A DNA stretch of 42,077 nt from Chitinophaga pinensis (GCA_945878115.1 CAMDVD010000032.1:1-42077), one strand, 5' to 3'; counted from the stretch's first letter, positions 35,136 to 41,917 are shown. Numbers and translations are program-made. Notes: generated by a model from the letters alone, not told the origin.

Positions 35136-35143
35136 CAAAACTA
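35136..35143 (-). promoter_or_regulatory. -7 promoter box of DUF6934-like module
   Basis: The minus strand reads TAGTTTTG, an exact TAnnTTTG match, ending 18 bases before the GTG start. Confidence 0.5.
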
Positions 35144-35179
35144 TTAAAAAAAAGAACATCCTCTTTCTGTGAGTTCATA

Positions 35180-35195
35180 GAGCCTATTTTATCTA
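35180..35195. repeat. 16-bp direct repeat, left copy
   Basis: GAGCCTATTTTATCTA occurs here and again at 35649-35664 in the same orientation, bracketing the antitoxin-like gene and the fragment upstream of it. Confidence 0.7.
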
Positions 35196-35208
35196 AACTT
35201 CGGAAACT

Positions 35209-35439
35209 TTACAACTTCTGCTTTTCATACATTTTTTGTCTTACAATTTCAACCTCCTCATTTATTGTTTTTAAGCTCAGTTCTTGTGTTCTAAACATCT
35301 TTAACAATCCAGATAATTTCGAATCAATAGCTTCTTTTTCCAAGTCTTTGGTCAGTTTTATTTTTTCCTTCGTTGGTAATTGTCTTACCAAATTCAATAC
35401 TTGCTCATAAGTAATATCAACTTGCAATGCAGTTTTCAT
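35209..35439 (-). CDS. VapB-type antitoxin, apparently without toxin
   Basis: 76 residues from the ATG at 35439 (MKTALQVDITYEQVLNLVRQLP). The longer frame, starting at a TTG at 35457, is rejected because that TTG is the end of a TACATTTG promoter box. The sequence is mostly helical and charged (TKEKIKLTKDLEKEAIDSKLSGLLKMF, LSLKTINEEVEIVRQKMYEKQ) and resembles the antitoxins that precede PIN-domain (VapC-like) toxins in Bacteroidota. Normally the toxin gene follows at once; here the next 90 bases do not code and the following gene is an unrelated DUF6934-like one. So this is an orphan antitoxin, or one whose toxin gene was lost. Confidence 0.7.
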   Translation of the reverse strand: MKTALQVDITYEQVLNLVRQLPTKEKIKLTKDLEKEAIDSKLSGLLKMFRTQELSLKTINEEVEIVRQKMYEKQKL

Positions 35440-35454
35440 TTTATTTTCTTTGTT

Positions 35455-35462
35455 CAAATGTA
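35455..35462 (-). promoter_or_regulatory. -7 promoter box of orphan antitoxin
   Basis: The minus strand reads TACATTTG, an exact TAnnTTTG match, ending 15 bases before the ATG at 35439. Confidence 0.55.
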
Positions 35463-35504
35463 TAAAAATATTTGAAGCTAATCTTTGAAGCTTACCATTT
35501 ACAT

Positions 35505-35657
35505 TCAGTCTGTAAAAAAACTCCCCTTAACATCACACAATTCTATCACAGAACAACGAACAAATTCAACAATAAAATCGTTTGAAAGTGCAGAACATAT
35601 TTCCGAAATCCCAAGAGAGCAAATAAGCTTTTCCAACTTTGCCTCGGCGAGCCTATT
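35505..35657 (-). other. Possible gene fragment upstream of antitoxin
   Basis: A stop-free frame of 50 codons without an ATG reads NRLAEAKLEKLICSLGISEI and on to ELCDVKGSFFTD before a TGA. The composition is protein-like, but the frame opens directly after an in-frame TAA at the 16-bp repeat. The segment FIVEFVRCSVIELCDVKGSFF faintly recalls the end of PIN domains (ELCRDPKDNF), which is too weak to claim. A plus-strand frame over the same bases is equally unrecognised. Confidence 0.2.
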
Positions 35658-35664
35658 TTATCTA
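35649..35664. repeat. 16-bp direct repeat, right copy
   Basis: Identical to 35180-35195; together they define a 469-base period containing the orphan antitoxin gene and its promoter. Confidence 0.7.
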
Positions 35665-35688
35665 TCTATTGAATACCACTGAATGAGA

Positions 35689-35853
35689 TTACACAACTAC
35701 TTTTTTTCGTGAAGATGCAGTCCTTACAGTTCGTTTCTTACGCTGTTCTTTGCGTAACTTTATGAATGCACTAAATTCTTTTCGTTCTTCTTCAGTCCAT
35801 GGTTTGTCCAGAACAGTAAAGTCTACATTTTTTGGTTCTTTAATTAGTCCCAT
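35689..35853 (-). CDS. 54-residue basic partner of GNAT-fold gene
   Basis: A short frame from an ATG at 35853, five bases after the stop of the GNAT-fold gene. The protein has an acidic front (MGLIKEPKNVDFTVLDKPWT), a charged helix (EEERKEFSAFIKLRKEQRKK) and a strongly basic tail (TVRTASSRKKVVV). The tight spacing and absence of a promoter imply co-translation. The front-acidic, tail-basic design suits a small protein that binds its partner with one end and nucleic acid with the other, as antitoxins do, but this is inference. By recollection, similar KPWTEEE-type small proteins occur beside comparable genes in other Bacteroidota. Confidence 0.65.
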   Translation of the reverse strand: MGLIKEPKNVDFTVLDKPWTEEERKEFSAFIKLRKEQRKKRTVRTASSRKKVVV

Positions 35854-35858
35854 TGTTT

Positions 35859-36383
35859 TTATTTTTTAAAATACTGATTAATTAATCTATTTGCTGCTGG
35901 TGTTTCAATCATCATTTTCGTTCCTCTGAAATGAGTTGCGAAAAGTGTTTCTTGGTAATGCCGAACTAATACTGTCTTTGCGTCAAAAGCAAGGTAACCT
36001 TCATAACCTTTTTCAAAAGAAAGCTTGCAAGCGAACGCAACTAAGTTACCTGGAACTCCTGCATACATTTTTGTCTTGCCTTTGTTGAACTTTGCACTTT
36101 CAATTAAGTGCATGTAAATGTGGTCGCCTTGGTAGCTTAAACTTATTAGCCCTTGAATAATTCTAGAATTGTCTTTGATAACAAGTTTGTAAACTTCTCT
36201 GTCAGTGAGTTTGACTTGTTCTTGCCAATTAAAGTGCCAATCTGCTTTGTTTATTTGCTTGCTATCTTTTGCAAAAAGTCGAAAAATATCGGTGTCAAAC
36301 ACATCGCCAGAAACTGCATTCTCAATAGAGTTCGTCAGCTTGTCAATTTCAATATCCACTAATATTTTATTCTGTTTTTTCAC
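35859..36383 (-). CDS. GNAT-fold protein in a two-gene module
   Basis: 174 residues read from a GTG at 36383. The second half fits an acetyltransferase fold: strand YMHLIESAKFN, a loop and helix GVPGNLVAFACKLSFEKGY (109-127) in the place of the acetyl-CoA motif Q/R-x-x-G-x-G/A, strand EGYLAFDA, and helix KTVLVRHYQETLFATHF with the Tyr that GNAT enzymes use near the thiol. The first half (ILVDIEIDKLTNSIENAVSGDVFDTDIFRL) is specific to this family. The glycine motif is weak, so activity is uncertain. A 54-residue partner gene follows after five bases. The TATATTTG box ends four bases before the GTG, implying leaderless translation. Confidence 0.68.
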   Translation of the reverse strand: MKKQNKILVDIEIDKLTNSIENAVSGDVFDTDIFRLFAKDSKQINKADWHFNWQEQVKLTDREVYKLVIKDNSRIIQGLISLSYQGDHIYMHLIESAKFNKGKTKMYAGVPGNLVAFACKLSFEKGYEGYLAFDAKTVLVRHYQETLFATHFRGTKMMIETPAANRLINQYFKK

Positions 36384-36387
36384 TGTT

Positions 36388-36395
36388 CAAATATA
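36388..36395 (-). promoter_or_regulatory. -7 promoter box of GNAT-fold module
   Basis: The minus strand reads TATATTTG, an exact TAnnTTTG match only four bases from the GTG start. Confidence 0.5.
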
Positions 36396-36510
36396 AGAAA
36401 AAGTAGTCAAAAAAATGTTGAGTCATTACAAGAATGCTTAAGGTTAGCACTGTCCTTCAATCATTTCCACGAACGAATAATGTATGCAAGAACTTTTTAA
36501 AAAAGCGGTA

Positions 36511-36871
36511 TTACTTCGACTTCGCTCAGTAACCGACTTCGCTCAGTAACCGACTTCGTACTGAGCGTAGTCGAAGTAAGCAGACTCGTACTGAGCGAAG
36601 CCGAAGTAAGCAGACTCGTACTGAGCGTAGTCGAAGTAAGCCGACTCGTACTGAGCGTAGCCGAAGTAAGCCGACTCGTACTGAGCGTAGCCGAAGTAAG
36701 CCGACTCGTACTGAGCGTAGCCGAAGTAAGCCGACTCGTACTGAGCGAAGCCGAAGTAAGCAGACTCGTACTGAGCAGACTCGTACTGAGCAGACTCGTA
36801 CTGAGCAGACTCGTACTGAGCGAAGCCGAAGTAAGTCGAAGTAACTCGTACTGAGCGTAGCCGAAGTACGC
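36511..36871. repeat. Tandem array of 30-bp and 15-bp units
   Basis: Units beginning GACTCGTACTGAGCG recur at 36583, 36613, 36643, 36673, 36703, 36733 and 36763 with an exact 30-base period; a variant first unit (GACTTCGTACTGAGCG) starts at 36552. From 36763 the period halves to 15 bases (36778, 36793, 36808) before a degenerate end. Units vary at three positions (GCGTAG/GCGAAG, GCCGAAG/GTCGAAG, AAGCC/AAGCA). At the left edge the unit is inverted: 36511-36531 is the reverse complement of 36559-36579 with one mismatch. All three minus-strand frames are open through it only because the unit is a multiple of three without stops; I do not call a gene. Confidence 0.9.
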
Positions 36872-36906
36872 AAACCATTTCAACCACCTGCACGTCTGTT
36901 GTTGGT

Positions 36907-38481
36907 ATGAAAAAAAATATTCTATTCCTGCTTTGTTTGTTGAGCGCCTATCTGTTGCAAGCCCAATCTTATTCCTTTGTAAAATCCATTTCAGAAAATG
37001 CCTTGCACATCGTACCTGCGCAGAATGGTAGCTTCTACACCGTTTCATGGCAACCAAATTGCCCAAACGATTATATACAAATTCGATATTTTAATAAAAT
37101 GGGCGATGTGTTGAACACCTTCAAATCGCCGGCATACCTCGCTAGTATTACCAGCATAGATGCAATATGCAAACCCAATAATAATTTAGTGCTTTACTTA
37201 GCCTCTGGCGATATCAATCATTTACTGTACGAGTTCGATTCGACTGGTGCGCTTATTTGGAATAATAATTTACAATTTACGAGCCCAATTACGAAATACA
37301 CCAAATTGGTTTTGTCGCCTACTGGATTTTATTTATTGGGCAATACCTATGCAGCATTTACGGCAGATAGCTCCAAAGCCATCATTACCAAACTATCGGC
37401 TACAGGCAAATACCAATGGTCGAAGTATTATAAAATGAATAGTACGAACCCATCCAATACCCACTTTAACGACATGATCTATGACAACAATAAATTGCTT
37501 TGTGTAGGTCGATATTTTTATTGCAATGCCGTATCGGGTTGGCCACCATTTCGCCCTATTGTAAGTGTGTTAGACACCGCAGGCAATTTGCAACAATCGT
37601 ATTATTACATGGTAGACTCTACTGCTATTATTGGTGGATTTGATGAATATGAATTTATGAAATTGGATAAAACCCCTGCAGGTAATTTTTATTTAGTTGG
37701 CAATAGAGCTGGCAATGAACATACTTTATTTAAGATGAATAGCAGCTTCAATATTTCTTGGATAAAAGAAAAACTAAGTGGTAAATCTACCGCTATGTGT
37801 GCTGGTTATAACGAAGATGTATTTATAGTGCCCGATGGCGAATTCGATAATTTTGTTTTACAATTTGACTCTACAGGACAAGTGATTGGTAACCATATTA
37901 CAAAAAATTCGACACCAGGTTTTAATTTAGCCTTTGGTCATCTGATTAATATCGAGCGCAGCGATTGCGGATTTTTAGTAAGCAATAATGAAACCATGTT
38001 GGCACATACCAATAAGGCTATGGCATATTGTATAGATAGCAGCAGCACTAGCTTTGGCAATTATTATGCAGTCAATAATTATTACAGAGGCAATGCCAAC
38101 TTAACTACCGAAAGCGTAAACACCCCGAACGAATATACCATGACGGCAGGCTATACGGTATTAAGCAGTAGCTCCACTTCACTTTGCAGTACAACCTATA
38201 CTTGTGGCAATACACCAAACGGAACAAGCACCTATATTGAAAATGAAATAAACATTTATCCTAACCCTGCCTCTTCTACTATCTATATTGATTTGCCACA
38301 AAATATAAGCGCATCTACTTTAGTGATGTACGATAGGCATGGCAAACAAGTACTACAAAAAGACAATGTAAAAACAGGCATCTATACCATTAATCTATCC
38401 GACCTCCCTACTGGATTTTATGTACTTCGTTTGTCTAGCAACAATAATGTTTGGTATAATAAAATTAGTAAAGTGGAGTAA
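36907..38481 (+). CDS. Secreted protein with T9SS type A sorting domain
   Basis: 524 residues: a signal peptide (MKKNILFLLCLLSAYLLQAQ), a middle of about 420 residues made of beta-strand repeats of the type FDSTGALIWNNNLQF, KLSATGKYQWSKYY, FKMNSSFNISWIKE and QFDSTGQVIGNH, which suggests a beta-propeller, and a T9SS sorting domain in the last 75 residues (IYPNPASSTIYIDLP, then LPTGFYVLRLSSN). A surface or secreted location is expected; the function is unknown. The ATG lies 36 bases after the tandem array, and no promoter box is recognisable in that spacer, so the array or something within it probably carries the promoter. Confidence 0.88.
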   Translation: MKKNILFLLCLLSAYLLQAQSYSFVKSISENALHIVPAQNGSFYTVSWQPNCPNDYIQIRYFNKMGDVLNTFKSPAYLASITSIDAICKPNNNLVLYLASGDINHLLYEFDSTGALIWNNNLQFTSPITKYTKLVLSPTGFYLLGNTYAAFTADSSKAIITKLSATGKYQWSKYYKMNSTNPSNTHFNDMIYDNNKLLCVGRYFYCNAVSGWPPFRPIVSVLDTAGNLQQSYYYMVDSTAIIGGFDEYEFMKLDKTPAGNFYLVGNRAGNEHTLFKMNSSFNISWIKEKLSGKSTAMCAGYNEDVFIVPDGEFDNFVLQFDSTGQVIGNHITKNSTPGFNLAFGHLINIERSDCGFLVSNNETMLAHTNKAMAYCIDSSSTSFGNYYAVNNYYRGNANLTTESVNTPNEYTMTAGYTVLSSSSTSLCSTTYTCGNTPNGTSTYIENEINIYPNPASSTIYIDLPQNISASTLVMYDRHGKQVLQKDNVKTGIYTINLSDLPTGFYVLRLSSNNNVWYNKISKVE

Positions 38482-38503
38482 AGGGATGGGGGAAGTTGGA
38501 GGC

Positions 38504-38564
38504 GATAAATTTGATGTGGAAATTATATTTTGACATGATGAAGAGAGAACATCACGCAGAGCGG
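38504..38564. repeat. Dispersed 61-bp element, second copy (degenerate)
   Basis: Aligns to 34442-34502 in the same orientation; the palindrome arms are worn (TTTTGACATG and CATCACGCAG), so the hairpin is largely lost in this copy. It follows the T9SS gene stop by 22 bases. Confidence 0.6.
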
Positions 38565-38674
38565 ATATCATAAAGTACAAAAAAAATATTTTTGCTAAAT
38601 TGCTAAAAATTAAGTAGATTATATGTAAGGCACAATAGTGCATAGAACAATTAATAAACTTAAATTTTAAAAAA

Positions 38675-38953
38675 ATGAAAAAAATTAATCACGCAATTTC
38701 TCAAAGACTTAATTCACTTGACTATATTTTTAAATTTCCAGTAAAAAAAGAAATAGTTGAAAATCTTTTCGACCCTAACATTAATAAGGATTTTGAAAAG
38801 TATATGCTAATCGGAAATGATAAGGGAGAAATAAAATTCGACACAGAAACTATATACATGATAACAAATCTTGAAACAATTTCAAATATCACAAGTGCAG
38901 ATTTGCTTGATGGAACATGGTGGGCTCTACCAAGACGTGTTAGAGTCTTCTAA
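38675..38953 (+). CDS. Small protein of unknown function
   Basis: 92 residues, soluble, with mixed charge (MKKINHAISQRLNSLDYIFKF, NINKDFEKYMLIGNDKGEIKFDTETIYMITN) and an odd ending, TWWALPRRVRVF, that could be a frameshifted or truncated C-terminus. I do not recognise it. Lower-case features of note: A-rich upstream region without a TAnnTTTG box, and a G/C-richer stretch after the stop (AGCTGGCGGCAACCCGTG) unlike the surrounding DNA. It precedes the cyclase-like gene on the same strand, 230 bases away, with a diverged direct repeat between them. Confidence 0.45.
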   Translation: MKKINHAISQRLNSLDYIFKFPVKKEIVENLFDPNINKDFEKYMLIGNDKGEIKFDTETIYMITNLETISNITSADLLDGTWWALPRRVRVF

Positions 38954-38992
38954 AAGTATTAGCTGGCGGCAACCCGTGTCCACTATTCATTT

Positions 38993-39031
38993 TATCAAGT
39001 CATGTAAGCTATTTTTGCAAATCCCGAACCG
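38993..39031. repeat. 39-bp diverged direct repeat, left copy
   Basis: This stretch and about 39978-40016 match at about 32 of 39 positions, including an unbroken 16 bases TTTGCAAATCCCGAAC. Together they bracket the cyclase-like gene. Confidence 0.65.
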
Positions 39032-39107
39032 TATTATTGAAAAACCGTTAGTCAGAATTCTGGATTATCTTCGAGAGAAAATAATTTCTCAAGCTAACTA
39101 ACTTTAA

Positions 39108-39115
39108 TACATTTG
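39108..39115 (+). promoter_or_regulatory. Candidate -7 box of cyclase-like gene
   Basis: TACATTTG is an exact TAnnTTTG match about 70 bases before the ATG at 39184. Confidence 0.4.
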
Positions 39116-39183
39116 TAGTGAAATAAAAAAACGTTAGTCAATATAATAAATACAAACATTCATAATATGAAAATAAATTAGAC

Positions 39184-39957
39184 ATGGAAACATTTATCGC
39201 ATTTTTTGACATACTTGGTTTTAAGGAAATAGTTAACAACAATAATTTGACAGAACTTAAAAAACTATTTGAACACTTATTACGTGATACACAAACGGCT
39301 GTAAGTGGAGAAACCTATTTGCAAATGAACGCAAGTGAAATTATACCTGATTTAAAAAATCAAAAGGTTAATTGCTTGCACATTTCCGACAGTATTGTTT
39401 TTTGGACAAATTCAAATACAGAAGAAGATTTTAAAGAAATTGTTTCAGTTTGCCATTCATTTTATTGGCGAAGTTTAAAGACAACTTTTCCACTGAGAGG
39501 TTGTTTGACATACGGAGAAATTGACTTTAATCCAGACACTATCAAAATTATTGGTGGGGTTAATTTTTACAATTACTCATTAATTGGCAAGGGGCTTGTA
39601 GATGCATACCAAAAAGCAGATGCAATTGAATTTGCGGGTTGTTTGTTAGACATGCAAGCAATTAAACAAGTGCAAGACAAAACAATTAATGATTTAATTT
39701 ATGACCAAAAAATTTGCATGTACAAAGTCCCATTCAAAACAGAATTTAACTATGAGCATGTATTTAGACCAATAAAAGGAACTCACAATGATGTTTCTTT
39801 TAGAAATACTGCAAATGGAATTAAAAAATTATTTACAGATGCTTCTAAGAGTGATGTAAATAAAATGCCCGAAAGTGTAAAAAACAAATTGAACAATACG
39901 ATTGATTTCATAAGTTATTTTAGAGAGACCGATTACGACTTAAAGAAACTTGAATAA
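39184..39957 (+). CDS. Class III nucleotidyl-cyclase-like protein
   Basis: 257 residues, soluble, with no signal peptide or partner domain. The order of motifs fits the class III (adenylate/guanylate) cyclase fold. FFDILGFKEIV (7-17) matches the first metal-Asp motif (Asp9). HISDSIVFW (66-74) matches the second (Asp69). LRGCLTYGEI (104-113) resembles the following Arg-Gly strand. IGKGLVDAYQKADAIEFAG (134-152) matches the helix that normally carries the Asn-Arg transition-state pair, here absent (Asp, Gln, Lys instead). Both metal aspartates are kept, but the catalytic pair is not canonical, so it may make an unusual product, bind nucleotides only, or be inactive. The diverged flanking repeats suggest a transferable cassette. 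The family assignment rests on motif order alone. Confidence 0.6.
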   Translation: METFIAFFDILGFKEIVNNNNLTELKKLFEHLLRDTQTAVSGETYLQMNASEIIPDLKNQKVNCLHISDSIVFWTNSNTEEDFKEIVSVCHSFYWRSLKTTFPLRGCLTYGEIDFNPDTIKIIGGVNFYNYSLIGKGLVDAYQKADAIEFAGCLLDMQAIKQVQDKTINDLIYDQKICMYKVPFKTEFNYEHVFRPIKGTHNDVSFRNTANGIKKLFTDASKSDVNKMPESVKNKLNNTIDFISYFRETDYDLKKLE

Positions 39958-39977
39958 GTAAACAACTAATCAGTTCA

Positions 39978-40016
39978 TCAAGGGATGTTAACTATGTTTG
40001 CAAATCCCGAACTGAG
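39978..40016. repeat. 39-bp diverged direct repeat, right copy
   Basis: Partner of 38993-39031, starting 21 bases after the cyclase-like gene's stop codon. The sequences diverge completely after CCCGAAC-x-G. Confidence 0.65.
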
Positions 40017-40238
40017 TGAGTTCAACATTCAGCAGCCTAACATTCTGAAGGAGCTGATTACAACAAAAACAACATGTGCAAAACATGAAAACAACAATGT
40101 TAAACTACAAGAAATAATCGCAAAATGAAGAGGCATTGTTAACTTTAAAATGTTTAGAATTAATACACTATTTTACTTCGGTATATTAAAACTTTCTTTA
40201 AAAATATAGTGCAGCCTCCTTTTCTAAAATTGTTATAG

Positions 40239-40246
40239 TATATTTG
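40239..40246 (+). promoter_or_regulatory. Candidate -7 box of seven-repeat T9SS gene
   Basis: TATATTTG, followed by CG, is an exact TAnnTTTG match in the leader of the interrupted T9SS gene. Confidence 0.45.
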
Positions 40247-40333
40247 CGTAGAATGTAAAAAATCTAAATAAACACTACTTTTATCAGGTAAAAGCTAAAA
40301 CACAAAATCATAAACTATAACAAACAAATAAAT

Positions 40334-41917
40334 ATGAAAATAATCACGGTTTTATTAATGATACTTAATTGTAGCATCTATTCATACTCCCAAATACCTG
40401 CAGTTGAATGGTATAAAGCATATGGTGGAACCGGTCAGGAGTTCCCATTCTCAGCTGAAAAGACAAGTGACGGTGGATATATTTTCGCTGGATTAACTAA
40501 TTCATCAGATGGCGATATTACACAAAGTAATTATGGCGGTGAAGATTTCTGGATTGTCAAAACAAATAATACAGGGAGTATAATCTGGTAAAAATCATAT
40601 GGAGGAACTGCAATAGAAACATGTATTGATATTAAACAAACAACAGACGGCGGCTACTTCCTTGTTGGCTCTACAAGGTCAAACAATAATGATATAAGCT
40701 CGAATCACGGTGCAAGAGATATCTGGGTTTCCAAATTAAATGGAAACGGAACAATTTTGTGGAGCAAATGTATTGGTGGAAGTAATGATGATGGCAATTA
40801 TGGTGGTGAAGAAAAAACAATTGATTTTGAATTAACTAATGATGGTGGATTAATAATTGCAGCTAAAACATATTCATCCGATGGTGATGCTGTATCTAGG
40901 GCTACTCTAATTCCTGGTCATACTGTTTGGATAATGAAATTAAGTAATACAGGAACAATTCAGTGGTCTAATTTTTATGGAGGTAGTTCCTTATATGGAG
41001 AAGCTCCTCATAAAATTACAAAAACAAATGATGGAGGATATATAATTGCTTGTGAAACGCTGTCATCAGATCTTAACAATTATCACGGCTTCGCAGGGAA
41101 CTCTGATTTTTGGATACTTAAAATTGATTCAGTTGGCAATATGCAATGGAATAATTGCTTTGGTGGAGACATTGACGATATTCCATATGACATAATACAA
41201 ACTAGTGATAGTAATTATATTGCAGTAGGAACCACAAGATCTACTAATGGTAATGTAACAGGCAATCATGGATCATACGATGGATGGATAATAAAAATTA
41301 GTAATTCAGGCACTTTAATATGGCAAAAAACTTTAGGTGGCTCAAGGGACGAAAAATTAAATTCAGTACTTGAAACAAATGATGGTGGATATATCATTTT
41401 AGGAACTACAGATACCTATAACAATGGTGATGTATCAGGAAATCATGCTGATTGTTCAGGATGTACTGACATATGGTTAGTTAAAACAAATTCAACAGGA
41501 GCCAAAACATGGCAGGTATGCTACGGTCAGGCTTCAGAGGATTACGCAACGCAGTTGATTGATAACAATAATAATACGTATACTTTATTCGGCAATGTTG
41601 GTGGTCCTTCACCTGGATTATGGACTGCGCATATGGGAGGCGATTATTTTGCAATTAAACTTGGTTATCCAAACTTCTTAGTAGAAAATAGTTTAATAAC
41701 ACAAAACATTATTTACCCGAATCCTGCTACTAAAACAATTTATATTACTTCAGACCACATGAAGTACTACCAATTATTTGATATCAACGGCAAATCAATA
41801 AACTCTTCAACGAACAATTTCATTGACATATCAAATCTAAATAAAGGAATCTACTTCATTAATATTTACGATTCCAACAACACATTAATTCGCCAAGATA
41901 AATTCAGCAAAGAGTAA
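40334..41917 (+). pseudogene. Seven-repeat T9SS propeller protein interrupted by TAA
   Basis: A single frame of 527 codons plus stop is broken only by TAA at 40589-40591. Before the stop: a signal peptide (MKIITVLLMILNCSIYSYSQ) and the first repeat. After it the same frame continues at once with KSYGGTAIETCIDIKQTTDGGYF. Seven repeats of about 55-65 residues share the pattern YGG...TNDGGYI...T.SSDGD...WI.K....G...W and would form a seven-bladed propeller. The C-terminus is a T9SS sorting domain (IIYPNPATKTIYITS, NKGIYFINIYDSN). At the matching place in repeat 6 the sequence is TGG CAA AAA, here TGG TAA AAA, so one C-to-T change explains the stop. Without readthrough only 85 residues are made, and the later part has no signal peptide. 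Confidence 0.85.

Larger units (their letters stand above)
39958..40333. other. 376-base gap with direct repeat and candidate promoter
   Basis: The gap holds the right copy of the 39-bp direct repeat (about 39978-40016) and a -7 box TATATTTG at 40239-40246 for the downstream gene, about 90 bases before its ATG. A stretch rich in AACAAC/ACAACA (40060-40105) lies between. I see no coding frame of note. Confidence 0.5.

Noticed and set aside
36497-37066. Long minus-strand frames (189, 115 and 116 residues) over the tandem array
   Set aside because: They exist in all three frames only because the repeat unit is a multiple of three without stop codons; the peptides are low-complexity and one frame runs into the start of the real T9SS gene.
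38871-39101. 76-residue plus-strand frame continuing past the 92-residue unknown gene
   Set aside because: It overlaps that gene in another frame and then runs through the diverged direct repeat; no recognisable domain. A frameshift linking the two is possible but cannot be shown.
40035-40105. Possible integron attC site: GCCTAAC followed about 60 bases later by GTTAAAC
   Set aside because: The end boxes fit the RYYYAAC/GTTRRRY consensus, but the bases between them are A/C-rich and do not pair into the required hairpin, and the copy near 39047 (GTTAGTC) does not fit. Such short consensus matches arise by chance in AT-rich DNA.
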